Shown here: in pieces, positions 44,102-54,654 of the stretch
Layout of the letters: the number at the start of each line of letters is the position of its first letter
Numbering within the stretch: the stretch's first letter is position 1
DNA from: Deltaproteobacteria bacterium
Lineage (GTDB): Bacteria; Myxococcota_A; UBA9160; SZUA-336
Length of the DNA stretch: 56,273 nt
Reading direction: 5' to 3'
Assembly: GCA_016875225.1 (NCBI GenBank)
Contig: VGRW01000018.1
Coordinates: forward strand, 1 to 56,273
The notes under the pieces: generated by a model
Seen by the model: the letters and a program-made list of their open reading frames with translations, nothing else
Databases searched by the model: none
Told to the model about the DNA's origin: nothing
Position numbers and translations under genes: made by a program

Positions 44102-45367
44102 CTAGCTCATCAAGTTCAGGATGTGGCCGAGCTTCTCTCGCTTGGTGCGCAGGTACTCGAGGTTCTTGTCGTTCGGCCTCATCTCCAGCGGGACCTGCTC
44201 GACGATCTCGAGCCCGTATCCCTCCAGGCCAGCGCGCTTCTTCGGATTGTTCGTGAGCAGTCGGAGCTTCGAGACGCCGAGGTCGACGAGGATCTGCGCC
44301 CCCACGCCGAAATCCCGAGCGTCGGCCGGGAACCCGAGCCGCTCGTTCGCCTCGACGGTGTCGAGCCCTTCCTGATCCTGGAGCGAGTACGCGCGGATCT
44401 TGTTCAGCAGTCCGATGCCGCGCCCCTCCTGCCGCATGTACAGCAGGACTCCGGAGCCCTCTTCCTGGATCATCTTCAGCGCCGTCTGCAGCTGCTCGCC
44501 GCAATCGCAGCGCAGCGAGCCGAAGGCGTCGCCGGTCAGGCACTCGCTGTGGACCCGCACCAGCGTCGGCTCGTCGGATCGGATCTCGCCGCGCACGAAC
44601 GCGACGTGGTCGACGTGGTCGATCTCGTTCTTGAAGACGATCGACCGGAAGTCGCCGAACTGCGATGGCAGGATCGCCTCGGCCGCGCGCGTCACGTGGC
44701 GCTCGTTGCGCAGCCGGTACTTGATCAGATCGGCGACCGTGAGGATCCGCAGCCCGTGGCGCTCGGCGAAGATCCGCAGGTCGGGAATTCGCGCCATGGT
44801 GCCGTCGTCGTTCATGATCTCGCAGATCACGGCGGCCGGTTGCATTCCGGCAAGGCGAGCCAGATCGACGCCGCCCTCGGTCTGCCCCGTTCGCCGCAGC
44901 ACGCCCCCCGGCTTCGCCACCAGCGGAAACACGTGCCCGGGGCGCGTGAGGTCGGTGGGCCGGGCCTCCGGCGCGATCGCGACCTGAATCGTTCGCGCGC
45001 GGTCCGCAGCGGAGATGCCGGTCGTGACGCCGACTCGCGCCTCGATCGAGACCGTGAAGGCGGTTCCGAACGGGGTCTCGTTCTCCGAGTCCCGCACCAT
45101 CATCGGCAGGTCGAGCTGGCGCGCGCGCTCGCCCGTGACCGCAAGGCAGATCAGCCCGCGCCCGTACATCGCCATGAAGTTCACCGCTTCCGGTGTGCAC
45201 TTCTCGGCGGCCATGCACAGGTCGCCCTCGTTCTCGCGATCCTCGTCGTCGGCGAGGATGACCATCTTGCCGGCGCGCATGTCCTCGAGACCGGCGCGCA
45301 CGCGTGCCATTACGTCTTCCAGTTCTCGAAGCGCGGACTGCGCTTGGAACTCCTCGGCGCGGCTCAT
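44102..45367 (-). CDS. ribBA: Bifunctional DHBP synthase / GTP cyclohydrolase II (riboflavin synthesis)
   Basis: 421 residues. The N-terminal RibB half has [11 protein letters not shown], the C-terminal RibA half has the zinc cysteines in [21 protein letters not shown] and the motif [18 protein letters not shown]. It supplies two precursors of riboflavin from ribulose-5-phosphate and GTP. No FMN riboswitch motif is visible in the 94 bp upstream, unlike many ribBA genes; an inverted repeat is there instead. Confidence 0.96.
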   Translation of the reverse strand: MSRAEEFQAQSALRELEDVMARVRAGLEDMRAGKMVILADDEDRENEGDLCMAAEKCTPEAVNFMAMYGRGLICLAVTGERARQLDLPMMVRDSENETPFGTAFTVSIEARVGVTTGISAADRARTIQVAIAPEARPTDLTRPGHVFPLVAKPGGVLRRTGQTEGGVDLARLAGMQPAAVICEIMNDDGTMARIPDLRIFAERHGLRILTVADLIKYRLRNERHVTRAAEAILPSQFGDFRSIVFKNEIDHVDHVAFVRGEIRSDEPTLVRVHSECLTGDAFGSLRCDCGEQLQTALKMIQEEGSGVLLYMRQEGRGIGLLNKIRAYSLQDQEGLDTVEANERLGFPADARDFGVGAQILVDLGVSKLRLLTNNPKKRAGLEGYGLEIVEQVPLEMRPNDKNLEYLRTKREKLGHILNLMS

Positions 45368-45389
45368 CTTCTCGGCCTCGGGCGATCGC

Positions 45390-45406
45390 TACCTAGGAGC
45401 TAGGTA
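45390..45406 (-). promoter_or_regulatory. Inverted repeat upstream of ribBA, candidate PadR operator
   Basis: TACCTAG (45390-45396) and CTAGGTA (45400-45406) form a perfect 7-bp inverted repeat around GAG, 23 bp before the ribBA start. PadR regulators often autoregulate through such dyads. Confidence 0.5.
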
Positions 45407-45461
45407 CGCGCGCCGCGACGGTATCAGCCGAGTCTACGGGCGTCAAACGAGCCCGGGCGCG

Positions 45462-46130
45462 TCAGGCTTCCTTGTGCTCCTGGAAGTGGCGCATCACGTC
45501 GGCCATGAACTGCGCCTCGGTCATCCCGAACTTCGCGCCGAAGGCGTGGCGCTGGTCGAGGTGACGGAACAGCCGCTGAAGCAGCGCCTCGAGCGTCTCG
45601 ATCACGCCCTCGCCCTTCGCGGCCGAGCCGGGGATCGTCGGGATTCCCGTGCCCTCCCACGCTTTGCGGATCTCGTCGAGGGGCTTGATGTCCTCGAGGT
45701 CGCGCTTGTTGAACTGGACCACGACGGGCATCTGCTGGATGTCCAGACCATTGGCGCGAAGATTCGCCTCGAGATCCTTGTAGGAGTAGGCGTTCCCCGA
45801 GGATGCCGACCGCTGCGAGTCGGCCACGAAGACGACCGCGTCTGCGCCCGCGAGAACCACGCGCCGCGTCGAGCGGTGCAGCACCTGGCCGGGGACGGTG
45901 AAGAGCTTCAGCTTGATCTTGTAATCGCCGTCGGCGCCGAACTCGACGGGCAGGAAGTCGAAGTACAGCGTGCGATCGTCCTGGGTGTCGAGCGTGACCA
46001 TCTCGCTGCGCATGCCCGCGGCGAGCTTGGCGTGAATCTGCCGCAGGTTCGTGGTCTTCCCCGAGAGCGCGGGCCCGTAGTAGACGATCTTCAGCGAGAT
46101 CTCCCGGGCCTCGAGATTGAGCTGCGGCAT
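45462..46130 (-). CDS. MglA-like small GTPase
   Basis: 222-residue Ras-like GTPase related to MglA of Myxococcus. P-loop [10 protein letters not shown] (residues about 19-28), switch/PGQ region [15 protein letters not shown] (the MglA-type loop), [12 protein letters not shown] and NKRDL; C-terminal helix extends past MglA length. The MglB-type partner is not adjacent. It is 66 bp after meaB on the same strand. Functions in MglA families are polarity and motility control; for this paralogue the role is unknown. Confidence 0.9.
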   Translation of the reverse strand: MPQLNLEAREISLKIVYYGPALSGKTTNLRQIHAKLAAGMRSEMVTLDTQDDRTLYFDFLPVEFGADGDYKIKLKLFTVPGQVLHRSTRRVVLAGADAVVFVADSQRSASSGNAYSYKDLEANLRANGLDIQQMPVVVQFNKRDLEDIKPLDEIRKAWEGTGIPTIPGSAAKGEGVIETLEALLQRLFRHLDQRHAFGAKFGMTEAQFMADVMRHFQEHKEA

Positions 46131-46196
46131 GCGTGGCGCCTTTTGGGGGGACGGTTGGCCTATCGGCGCTCGCTCGGGAGCGATTGAGCCGAGCGG

Positions 46197-47195
46197 CTAG
46201 CGCGGCGCGTGCTTGCGCGTGAACTGGTCGAGCAGAAGGCGGGCCGCGCGCGGCGCCGAGATCCGGCTCGCGTCGACCTCCGCCTCGAGCTCGGACAGGC
46301 GCGAAGCGACACGCTTGTCCGCTCGGAACGCTGCCTGGAGACCGTCGTCGAGGAGCCGCCAGAGCCAGGCGCGCGCCTGTGCGCGGCGGCGACGCGACAG
46401 CTCACCGCTGTTCGAGAGCGTTTCGCGATGGGCGAGGACGAGCCGCCAGAATTCGGCGACCCCGTCGCCGGTGAGTGCGCTGGCGCAGAGGACCGCGGGA
46501 GTCCAGCCGCCGGCCCCCGGCAAGAGCAGCGAGAGCGCGTGAGCGTGGTCGGCGCGCGTGCGCTCCGCGGCCGCCTTCTGCTCGCCGTCGGCCTTGTTCA
46601 CGACCAGCAGGTCGGCGAGCTCGAGGATGCCTTTCTTGATCCCCTGCAGCTCGTCGCCCGCGCCCGGCTGGAGCAGGACCGCGAACAGGTCGACCATCGA
46701 ATGGACCTCGACCTCCGACTGCCCGACGCCCACGGTCTCGACGATCACGACGTCGAAGCCGGCCGCCTCGCAGACCAGGATCGCCTCGCGCGTGCGGTGC
46801 GCGACGCCGCCGAGCATCCCGCCCGACGGTGTCGGTCGGATGTACGCGAGGGGCTCGCGCGCGAGCCGTTCCATCCGCGTCTTGTCGCCGAGGATGCTGC
46901 CGCCCGAGACGGGGCTCGATGGATCGATCGCGAGCACGGCGAGCTCCGTGCCCCCCGCGACCAGCTCGAGACCGAGCGTCTCGATGAAGGAGCTCTTGCC
47001 CACGCCCGGTGGCCCGCTGATGCCGACGCGAATGCCGCGACCGGTCGCTGGCATCAGCGCGTCGAGCACGGTCTGCCCGAGCTCGCGGTGATCGGCGCGC
47101 CGACTCTCGAGCAGCGTGATCGTCTTCGCGATCACGCGTCGATCGCCGGCGCGAACCCCCGCGACGTAGTCCGCGGGGGTCTGGACCTTCGTCAT
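46197..47195 (-). CDS. meaB: Methylmalonyl-CoA mutase GTPase chaperone MeaB
   Basis: 332-residue G3E-family GTPase that loads and protects adenosylcobalamin on methylmalonyl-CoA mutase. P-loop [42 protein letters not shown] and NKAD are all present; the C-terminal dimerisation arm is also there. It overlaps the mutase gene by 4 bp (ATGA), so it is made together with its client. Confidence 0.96.
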   Translation of the reverse strand: MTKVQTPADYVAGVRAGDRRVIAKTITLLESRRADHRELGQTVLDALMPATGRGIRVGISGPPGVGKSSFIETLGLELVAGGTELAVLAIDPSSPVSGGSILGDKTRMERLAREPLAYIRPTPSGGMLGGVAHRTREAILVCEAAGFDVVIVETVGVGQSEVEVHSMVDLFAVLLQPGAGDELQGIKKGILELADLLVVNKADGEQKAAAERTRADHAHALSLLLPGAGGWTPAVLCASALTGDGVAEFWRLVLAHRETLSNSGELSRRRRAQARAWLWRLLDDGLQAAFRADKRVASRLSELEAEVDASRISAPRAARLLLDQFTRKHAPR

Positions 47196-49345
47196 GCGTG
47201 CCGCTCTCGAATCGAGCGCAGCACCTCGCGCGCGGCGCGCGGCACCTGCGTGCCCGGACCGAACACGTTCGCGACGCCGTGCTCGCGCAGGAAGCCGTAG
47301 TCCTGTTGCGGGATCACGCCGCCGCAGACGACCACGACGTCACCGCCGCCCTGCGCGGCGAGCGCCGCGATCAGCTGGGGGACGAGCGTCTTGTGTCCGC
47401 CCGCCTGCGTCGAGACGCCCACCGCGTGCACGTCGTTCTCGATCGCCTGGCGCGCGACCTCGTCCGGCGTCTGGAACAGCGGGCCGACGTCGACGTCGAA
47501 GCCGAGGTCGGCGAACGCCGTCGCGATCACCTTCGCGCCGCGGTCGTGTCCGTCCTGGCCGAGCTTCGCGACCAGGATCCGCGGCCGGCGGCCCTCGTCG
47601 TCGGCGAAGGCGCGGACCTCCGCCTGCAGCGCCTCGAACTCCGGGTCGCCGCGATAGGCCGAGGAGTACACGCCCGAGATGCTGCGCACCTGCGCGCGGT
47701 GCCGGCCGAAGACGCGCTCCATCGCGTCGGAGATCTCGCCGACCGTGGCGCGCGCTCGCGCGCACTCGATGGCGAGCTCCAGCAGGTTCGCGCTCGTCCC
47801 GCGCGCACCCGCCTCGAGCGCGGCAAGCGCCGCCTTGCAGCGCGCGTCGTCACGACTTGCGCGGATCCGCGCGATGCTCGCGATCTGCTTCTCGCGCACC
47901 TGCGTGTTGTCGATCTCGAGCAGCTGGACCTCCGTCCGCTCCTCGGTCCGATACTTGTTCACGCCGACCACCACGTCCTCGCCGCGGTCGATCCGCGCCT
48001 GGCGACGGGTCGCGGCCTCTTCGATGCGCAGCTTCGGCATTCCGGCCTCGATCGCACGGGTCATGCCGCCGAGCGCCTCGACCTCGGCGATCAGCTTCTC
48101 GGCTTCGCTTGCGATCGATGCCGTCAGGCTCTCGACGTAGTACGAGCCGCCGAGCGGGTCGACGACGCGCGTGATTCCGGTCTCCTCGGCGAGGATCAGC
48201 TGGGTGTTCCGCGCGATCCGCGCGGAGAACGGCGTCGGGAGCGTCACGGCCTCGTCGAAGCCGTTGGTGTGCAGCGACTGCGTTCCCCCGAGCACCGCGG
48301 CCATCGCCTCGATCGTGGTTCGGACCACGTTGTTGTACGGATCCTGCTCGGTCAGGCTCGCGCCCGAAGTCTGGGAGTGCGTGCGCAGCACCAGCGACCG
48401 CTCGTCCCTGGGTCCGAACTGGCGCATCAGCTTCGCCCAGAGCATGCGCCCGGCGCGCATCTTCGCGATCTCCATGAAGAAGTTCATGCCGATCGCCCAG
48501 AAGAACGAGAGCCGCGGCGCGAACTCGTCGACCGCGAGCCCGCGCGAGAGCGCCGCGCGCACGTACTCGACTCCGTCGGCCAGCGTGAAGGCGAGCTCCT
48601 GCACGGCCGTCGCGCCCGCTTCCTGCATGTGATAGCCGCTGATCGAGATCGAGTTGAAGCGCGGCATGTTCCGAGCCGTGTAGGCGATGATGTCCGCGCA
48701 GATCCGCATCGAGGGCTCGGGCGGATAGATGTACGTGTTGCGGACCATGAACTCCTTCAGGATGTCGTTCTGGATCGTGCCGGTGAGCTTCGTGGCCGCA
48801 ACGCCCTGCTCCTCGGCCGCGACGATGAAGTTCGCGAGCGTCGGGATCACAGCGCCGTTCATCGTCATCGAGACCGACATCTTGTCGAGCGGGATGCCGT
48901 CGAAGAGGATCTTCATGTCTTCGACCGAGTCGATCGCGACGCCCGCCTTGCCGACGTCGCCGACCACGCGCGGGTGGTCCGAGTCGTAGCCGCGATGCGT
49001 GGCGAGATCGAACGCGACGGACAGGCCCATCTGTCCGGCCTTCAGGTTGTCGTGGAAGAACGCGTTCGACTCCTCCGCGGTGGAGAAGCCCGCGTACTGG
49101 CGCACCGTCCAGGGCCGGAAGGCGTACATCGTCGCGCGCGGTCCCCGCACGAACGGGAAGACGCCGGGAAGCGAGTCGGTGTCGGCGAGATCCTCGAGAT
49201 CCGCCGCTGTGTAGAGCGGCTTCACGGCGATGCCCTCGGGTGTGCTCCAGATCAAGGTGTCGGGGCTCTCGCCGCGCAGATCCTCGCTTGCGAGCTTGCG
49301 CCACGCGGCGACGTCGGCGCTCGTCTTCGGATCTCGCTTCTCCAC
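47192..49345 (-). CDS. scpA: Methylmalonyl-CoA mutase (single-chain)
   Basis: 717 residues. B12-dependent interconversion of methylmalonyl-CoA and succinyl-CoA. The barrel has Tyr84 in VRQYAGF and Arg202 in VRNTYIYPP, spaced exactly as Y89 and R207 of the Propionibacterium enzyme, the pair that binds the substrate carboxylate; His239 is in SGYHMQEAG. The C-terminal B12 domain has [20 protein letters not shown]. The GTG start has GGAGGA upstream. It is 14 bp after icmF. Confidence 0.96.
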   Translation of the reverse strand: MEKRDPKTSADVAAWRKLASEDLRGESPDTLIWSTPEGIAVKPLYTAADLEDLADTDSLPGVFPFVRGPRATMYAFRPWTVRQYAGFSTAEESNAFFHDNLKAGQMGLSVAFDLATHRGYDSDHPRVVGDVGKAGVAIDSVEDMKILFDGIPLDKMSVSMTMNGAVIPTLANFIVAAEEQGVAATKLTGTIQNDILKEFMVRNTYIYPPEPSMRICADIIAYTARNMPRFNSISISGYHMQEAGATAVQELAFTLADGVEYVRAALSRGLAVDEFAPRLSFFWAIGMNFFMEIAKMRAGRMLWAKLMRQFGPRDERSLVLRTHSQTSGASLTEQDPYNNVVRTTIEAMAAVLGGTQSLHTNGFDEAVTLPTPFSARIARNTQLILAEETGITRVVDPLGGSYYVESLTASIASEAEKLIAEVEALGGMTRAIEAGMPKLRIEEAATRRQARIDRGEDVVVGVNKYRTEERTEVQLLEIDNTQVREKQIASIARIRASRDDARCKAALAALEAGARGTSANLLELAIECARARATVGEISDAMERVFGRHRAQVRSISGVYSSAYRGDPEFEALQAEVRAFADDEGRRPRILVAKLGQDGHDRGAKVIATAFADLGFDVDVGPLFQTPDEVARQAIENDVHAVGVSTQAGGHKTLVPQLIAALAAQGGGDVVVVCGGVIPQQDYGFLREHGVANVFGPGTQVPRAAREVLRSIRERHA

Positions 49346-49359
49346 TCGTTCCTCCGTGA

Positions 49360-52300
49360 TTACATGCTGCGGCGGTAGCGCCCGCCGACCTCGAAGAGTG
49401 CCTCGGATATCTGCCCCAGACTCGCCACCTTCACCGTCTCGAGCAGCTCGGCGAAGACGTTCTTGCCAGAGCGAGCGACTTCCTGAAGTCGCGCCAGCGC
49501 CGCGGGCGCCTCGTCCCGGTGTCGCGCGTGGAACGCGCGCAGGTTCGCGAGGCACGCCTGCTTCTCGGCCTCGGACGCGCGGATCAGCTCGCGCGGCGCG
49601 CTCGACTCGGCCTCTGGCTTCGGGTTCAGGAACGTGTTCACGCCCACGATCGGGAGCTCTCCGGAGTGCTTCAGCGATTCGTAGTGCAGGCTCTCGTCCT
49701 GGATCCGGCCGCGCTGGTACATCGTCTCCATCGCGCCGAGCACGCCGCCGCGCGCCGAGATGCGCTCGAACTCCTGGAGCACGGCGTCCTCGACCGCGTC
49801 GGTGAGCTGCTCGAGGTAGTAGGAGCCTTGGATCGGGTTCTCGTTCTTGAGCCAGCCGTACTCGCGGTTCAGCACCAGCTGGATGGCCAGAGCCCGCCGC
49901 ACCGACTCCTCGGTCGGAGTGGTCACCGCTTCGTCGTAGGCGTTGGTGTGCAGGCTGTTGCAGTTGTCCTGCAGCGCGAGAAGCGCCTGAAGGGTGGTGC
50001 GAACGTCGTTGAAGGACATCTCCTGCGCGTGCAGCGATCGGCCCGAGGTCTGGATGTGGTACTTGAGCTTCTGGCTGCGCTCGGCTGCGTCGTATCGGTC
50101 GCGCATCGCGATCGCCCAGATGCGGCGCGCGACCCGCCCGATCACCGCGTACTCCGGATCGAGGCCGTTGGAGAAGAAGAACGAGAAATTCGGCGCGAAC
50201 TCGTCGATCGCGAGCCCGCGGCTCAGGTAGTACTCGCAGTAGGTGAAGCCGTTGGCGAGCGTGAACGCGAGCTGCGAGATCGGATTCGCGCCCGCTTCCG
50301 CGATGTGATAGCCGGAGATCGAGACCGAGTAGAAGTTCTCGACACGGTTTCGCGAGAAGTACTCCTGCACGTCGCCCATCAGCCCGAGCGAAAACTCCGA
50401 CGAGAAGATGCAGGTGTTCTGCGCTTGGTCTTCCTTCAGGATGTCGGCCTGCACGGTGCCTCGCACGCTCGAGAGCGCCTCGCGGCGGATCCGCGCGTAG
50501 GTTTCGGGATCGACGACTCGGTCGCCCGAGACGCCGAGCAGAAGCAGCCCGCGACCGTCGTGGTTCTCCGGAAGCGGCCCGTCGTAGCGCGGCAGCCCGA
50601 GCGAGGCGAGCTCGGCGCGGACGCGCTCGACCTGCCCGGTCTCGCGCAGGTGCCGCTCCACCGCCTGATCGATCACCGCGTTGAAGAAGAACGCGAGCAC
50701 GACGGGGGCCGGGCCGTTGATCGTCATCGAGACCGAGGTCTTCGGGTCGAGCAGATCGAAGCCGGAATACAGCTTCACCGCGTCGTCGACCGTCGAGATG
50801 GAGACGCCCGAGGTGCCGACCTTCCCGAAAATGTCGGGACGCTCGGCGGGATCGCGCCCGTAGAGCGTGACGCTGTCGAACGCGGTCGAGAGTCGCACGG
50901 CGGGCTGGTCCTTCGCGAGCATGTGGAAGCGGCGGTTCGTGCGCTCCGCGGGCCCCTCGCCCGCGAACATCCGGGCGGGATCCTCCTCGACGCGCTTGAA
51001 CGGAAAGACGCCCGCGGTGAACGGGAAACGCCCGGGCAGATTCTCCAGCACCGCAAAGCGGGCGAGTTCTCCCCAGTCCGACGTGTCGGGAAGCGCCACG
51101 CGCGGGACCGCGAGCCCGGACAGGCTGCGAACATGGTTCGCAGCGACGATCGCGCGGCCGCGAACTTCGTAGCTCTGGCTCTCGTCGAGATAGCGCGCGC
51201 GAAGCTCCGGCCAGCCCGCGAGCTCGCGCCGGGCGGGCTCGGAGAGCGCGCGGAGCAGCTCGTCGTAGCGGCGACGCAGCAGCACGCGCTCGACCGGACC
51301 CGCGCCGTCGGCGAGCGCCTCCGCGGGGAATGGCTGCGCCATCTCCGGCACCTCGTCCCCGAGCGCGCGCAGAGCTTCGCGGAGTCCGCACGCGGCTCGC
51401 GCCCGCTGCGCATCGGCGTCGGCGCGCACGCGATGCGCGCGAACGGACTCGGCGATCTCGGCCAGATATCGGCTACGCCCGGCCGGCACGAGCGGGGCGG
51501 TCTTCGGCAGCACGGCGGGCAGTCGCTCCGCCTGCGCGAAGCCCTCGAACCCGCGCTCGCCGACCTGCGCGATCAGGTCCGCGAAGAAGCGGTCGGTTCC
51601 GCCATCGCTCCAGCGGCTCGCGATGGTCGGAAACACCGGCACGCGGTCATCCGCGCGCTGCGCCTCGGGATGGTTCCTGCGCCACTGCTTGCGCACGTCG
51701 CGAAGCGCGTCCTCGCCGCCTCGCCGGTCGAACTTGTTCAGCACGATCGCGTCGGCGAGCTCGAGCATGTCGATCTTCTCGAGCTGCGATGGCGCGCCGT
51801 ACTCCGGCGTCATCACGTAGACGGAGAGGTCGACCAGGTCGACGATCTCGGAATCGCTCTGGCCGATCCCGGCCGTCTCGACCAGGATCAGATCGAAGTT
51901 CGCGGCCTGAAGCACGCGCACGCCATCGGATACGGCCGACGAGACCGCGAGATGAGCACGGCGCGTCGCGAACGAGCGCACGAAGACTCCCGGCGGTCGG
52001 ATCGCGTTCATCCGCAGCCGGTCTCCCAGCAGGGCTCCACCGCTCGAGCGGCGGGTCGGATCGACGGAGATCACTCCGACGCTCTTCTGCGGATATGCGC
52101 GCTGGAAGCGGCGCACCAGCTCGTCGAGGAGGGTCGACTTTCCAGCGCCGCCGGTTCCGGTGAAGCCGATCACCGGCGCTGCGGCGCCCCGCCTGCGCGC
52201 GGCGAGGCGCTGCCGCAACGGATCGAGCGACGCTTCGTTCGCGCCGCCGTGCGCCTCGAAGAAGCTCATCAGCCGCGCCACCGCCGTGGTCGACTCGACG

Positions 52301-52800
52301 CCGAGCCGCGCCAGCTCCTCTTCCGGACGCGGCTCCGGACGAGAGAAGCCCGGCTCGAGCACCTGCGCGATCATCCCGGCCAGCCCGATCCGCTGCCCGT
52401 CCTCGGGCCGGAAGATGCGCGTGACGCCGAACGCGTGCAGCTGCCGCACCTCGTCGGGCGAGATCACGCCGCCGCCGCCGCCGTAGACGCGGATGTGTCC
52501 GGCGCCCGCCTCGCGCAGGCGATCGATCAGGTAGCGGAAGAACTCGAGGTGACCGCCCTGGTAGGACGAGACCGCGATCAGATCCGCGTCCTCCTGAAGC
52601 GCGGCGCAGACGACGTCGTCCACCGAGCGGTCGTGCCCCAGGTGGATCACCTCGGCGCCCTGCGCCTGCAGGAGCCGGCGCATGATGTTGATCGACGCGT
52701 CGTGCCCGTCGAACAGGGCCGCAGCGGTGACCGCGCGGACGGGACCGCGCTCGGTGTCCGGCGCGGCGTTCCGAGCCGGGGTGCGGGGCAGCGAACTCAT
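49360..52800 (-). CDS. icmF: Fused isobutyryl-CoA mutase
   Basis: 1146 residues, the IcmF architecture: B12-binding domain ([15 protein letters not shown]31-H33), built-in MeaB-type GTPase (P-loop GTGGAGKST near 215-223, NKFD 355-358), linker and mutase barrel. Phe612 (ARMFAGEG) and Gln794 (AQNTCIF) replace the Tyr/Arg carboxylate pair of methylmalonyl-CoA mutase, the mark of isobutyryl/butyryl-CoA mutases; His832 is in SGYHIAEAG. Its ATG is 21 bp from the divergent MFS start. It is the first gene of the icmF-scpA-meaB run. Confidence 0.96.
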   Translation of the reverse strand: MSSLPRTPARNAAPDTERGPVRAVTAAALFDGHDASINIMRRLLQAQGAEVIHLGHDRSVDDVVCAALQEDADLIAVSSYQGGHLEFFRYLIDRLREAGAGHIRVYGGGGGVISPDEVRQLHAFGVTRIFRPEDGQRIGLAGMIAQVLEPGFSRPEPRPEEELARLGVESTTAVARLMSFFEAHGGANEASLDPLRQRLAARRRGAAAPVIGFTGTGGAGKSTLLDELVRRFQRAYPQKSVGVISVDPTRRSSGGALLGDRLRMNAIRPPGVFVRSFATRRAHLAVSSAVSDGVRVLQAANFDLILVETAGIGQSDSEIVDLVDLSVYVMTPEYGAPSQLEKIDMLELADAIVLNKFDRRGGEDALRDVRKQWRRNHPEAQRADDRVPVFPTIASRWSDGGTDRFFADLIAQVGERGFEGFAQAERLPAVLPKTAPLVPAGRSRYLAEIAESVRAHRVRADADAQRARAACGLREALRALGDEVPEMAQPFPAEALADGAGPVERVLLRRRYDELLRALSEPARRELAGWPELRARYLDESQSYEVRGRAIVAANHVRSLSGLAVPRVALPDTSDWGELARFAVLENLPGRFPFTAGVFPFKRVEEDPARMFAGEGPAERTNRRFHMLAKDQPAVRLSTAFDSVTLYGRDPAERPDIFGKVGTSGVSISTVDDAVKLYSGFDLLDPKTSVSMTINGPAPVVLAFFFNAVIDQAVERHLRETGQVERVRAELASLGLPRYDGPLPENHDGRGLLLLGVSGDRVVDPETYARIRREALSSVRGTVQADILKEDQAQNTCIFSSEFSLGLMGDVQEYFSRNRVENFYSVSISGYHIAEAGANPISQLAFTLANGFTYCEYYLSRGLAIDEFAPNFSFFFSNGLDPEYAVIGRVARRIWAIAMRDRYDAAERSQKLKYHIQTSGRSLHAQEMSFNDVRTTLQALLALQDNCNSLHTNAYDEAVTTPTEESVRRALAIQLVLNREYGWLKNENPIQGSYYLEQLTDAVEDAVLQEFERISARGGVLGAMETMYQRGRIQDESLHYESLKHSGELPIVGVNTFLNPKPEAESSAPRELIRASEAEKQACLANLRAFHARHRDEAPAALARLQEVARSGKNVFAELLETVKVASLGQISEALFEVGGRYRRSM

Positions 52801-52821
52801 TTCACGTAGTATGCCGCGCGA

Positions 52822-54153
52822 ATGGACGATTCCGCAGGCTCGCCCTCGTATCGGTCGCCACGCGAGAACCCCTGGTGGATTCCTCCCTTCCTCGGCGGAA
52901 TTCCCCACGGCATCTCGCCCGCGCAGCTGCGCCTGCTCGGCTTTCTGACCTTCGCGATGTTCTTCGAGAACTTCGACCTGTCGTTGCTCGGCAATGCGCT
53001 GCCGCAGATCGGCGCGAGCTTCGGGCTCTCGAAGGCGGGGCTCGGCGACTTCACCGGAGCGACGCGATTCGGCGCCCTGCCCGCGTTCTTCCTGGTGCCA
53101 CTCGCGGATCGCCTCGGCCGCCGGCGCCTTCTCCTGGTCTGCGTCGTCGGAATGAGCCTCGGCTCGGGGCTCACCGCGCTCTCCCAATCGGCCCTGCAGT
53201 TCGTGCTGTTCCAGGTCCTGACGCGCACGTTCATCGTGACGGCCTCGGTCGTGACGTTCGTCGTCGTGACCGAGGAGTTCCCGGCCGAGAACCGCGGCTG
53301 GGGCATCGGCATGCTCGGCGGCGTGTCGGCGATCGGCTTCGGCGCTGGCGCCTTGGTCTACGCGTTCGTGGACTCGCTTCCGTTCGGCTGGCGCGCGCTG
53401 TACATGATCGGCCTCGTGCCGCTCCTGCTCTTCCCGGCGCTGCGGCGCGGGATCGTGGAGACGAAGCGCTGGAACGAGCACAGCCAGGGGCTGGTCGCTT
53501 CGCGCGGCGTCGGCGAGGCGATCTCGGCCGCCTTCGCACCGATCGCGGAGCTGTACCGACTTCACCCCCGGCGAGCGCTCGCGCTCGGGCTGCTCGGAGG
53601 GCTCTCTGCAGCCGGGACCGGAGTCGCGTTCCAGTTCATCTCCGAGTTCCTGCAGACCGAGCGCGGCTGGACGCCCGGCACGTTCGCGGCGCTGTCGATC
53701 TCGTTTGGCGCGTTCGGCATCGTCGGAAACCCGGTTGCGGGCCGGCTCGGCGATCGCATCGGCAGACGCGCGATCGCCGCCGTCGTGCTCGTGCTCTTCC
53801 CGCTCTGCGCGTTCGGCTTCTACGCAGGTCCGGCGTCGCTCGTGGCGCTGCCCTGGACCGCGATGGTGTTCCTGTCGATGGCGAGCTCGGTCACGACGCG
53901 CGCGCTCGCGACCGAGCTCTTCCCGACCGCGCTTCGGGGCACCGGCGGCGGGAGCCTCGCGCTGCTCGAGACGCTCGGAGTCGCCGCAGGGCTCTTCGCC
54001 TACGCGCGCGGAATGGACTGGCTCGGCGATCAGGGCGTGGTGATCCCCCTGGTCTCGCTGGCGACGGCGTTCGCCGCGCTCGCCGTTCTGCTCCTGCCCG
54101 AGACCGCGCGCCGCGAGCTCGAGGAGATCAGCGCTGGAGGAGATTCACGATGA
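52822..54153 (+). CDS. MFS transporter
   Basis: 443-residue membrane transporter with 12 predicted helices; the loop ADRLGRRRLLL between TM2 and TM3 and a second copy GRLGDRIGRRA in the second half mark the MFS fold; ELFPTALRGTG resembles the sugar/organic-acid branch. The start is ATG 21 bp from the divergent icmF start, with a weak ribosome site. The stop overlaps the cupin start by 4 bp (ATGA). Substrate unknown; the neighbourhood suggests a carboxylate or acyl precursor. Confidence 0.9.
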   Translation: MDDSAGSPSYRSPRENPWWIPPFLGGIPHGISPAQLRLLGFLTFAMFFENFDLSLLGNALPQIGASFGLSKAGLGDFTGATRFGALPAFFLVPLADRLGRRRLLLVCVVGMSLGSGLTALSQSALQFVLFQVLTRTFIVTASVVTFVVVTEEFPAENRGWGIGMLGGVSAIGFGAGALVYAFVDSLPFGWRALYMIGLVPLLLFPALRRGIVETKRWNEHSQGLVASRGVGEAISAAFAPIAELYRLHPRRALALGLLGGLSAAGTGVAFQFISEFLQTERGWTPGTFAALSISFGAFGIVGNPVAGRLGDRIGRRAIAAVVLVLFPLCAFGFYAGPASLVALPWTAMVFLSMASSVTTRALATELFPTALRGTGGGSLALLETLGVAAGLFAYARGMDWLGDQGVVIPLVSLATAFAALAVLLLPETARRELEEISAGGDSR

Positions 54154-54614
54154 GAGCCCCGCGAGCTCGAATGGCCCTCTGCAGCGTCGCGATCGCCGCA
54201 AGCGCGCTCGCCGCGCCGGCCGAGCCCGCCGCGCCCGCGCTCGATGCGGTGTTCGCGACCGGGCGACTCACGCTCCCGCTCGAGGCGCTCGCCAGCCGCT
54301 ACCCGCTCGCACCGGGCAAGGACTTCCAGGTGAGCGAGATCGGACGCGACGAACACTCGAGCCACCACGCGGTCTGGATCGTCGACCGCGAGATCCCGCA
54401 CCGCCACGATCGGCACGACCTGTTCGTCGTGATGCTGCGCGGGCACGGCGCCATGCGGCTCGGCGACGAGGAGCGGCCAGTCGGCGAAGGGTCGATCCTG
54501 TACGTGCCGCGCGGAATGCCGCACGCGTTCCGCAACGCGTCCGGCGCGCCGGCGTTGGCCTACGCCATCTACGCGCCGGCCTTCGACGGCCGCGACCGCG
54601 TGCCGGTCGACTGA
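54150..54614 (+). CDS. Secreted cupin-domain protein
   Basis: 154 residues. Signal peptide MRAPRARMALCSVAIAASALAAPA, then a single cupin barrel. The metal-ligand motifs are EIPHRHDRHDLFVVMLRGHG (His cluster) and LYVPRGMPHAFRNASG (second His). It likely binds a metal in the periplasm; catalytic role unknown. It is translationally coupled to the MFS transporter. Confidence 0.82.
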   Translation: MRAPRARMALCSVAIAASALAAPAEPAAPALDAVFATGRLTLPLEALASRYPLAPGKDFQVSEIGRDEHSSHHAVWIVDREIPHRHDRHDLFVVMLRGHGAMRLGDEERPVGEGSILYVPRGMPHAFRNASGAPALAYAIYAPAFDGRDRVPVD

Positions 54615-54654
54615 GCGGCCAGGCCGGCCGGACTGCCCGCGATGTCGCGCGTCG

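Noticed and set aside
45368-45461. FMN riboswitch upstream of ribBA
   Set aside because: The region is only 94 bp and lacks the conserved RFN element words.
46164-46191. Hairpin between meaB and the MglA-like gene
   Set aside because: Short interrupted stem and no T-run; not a convincing terminator.
49060-49170. Arg in GPRATMY of the methylmalonyl-CoA mutase as a changed substrate Tyr
   Set aside because: The substrate Tyr is 118 residues before the substrate Arg in the Propionibacterium enzyme (89 and 207). Here that spacing gives Tyr84 and Arg202, so the carboxylate pair is intact and the GPR site is not it.
52801-52821. Cobalamin riboswitch for the icmF operon
   Set aside because: Only 21 bp lie upstream of icmF and no B12-box sequence is visible there or before the mutase.
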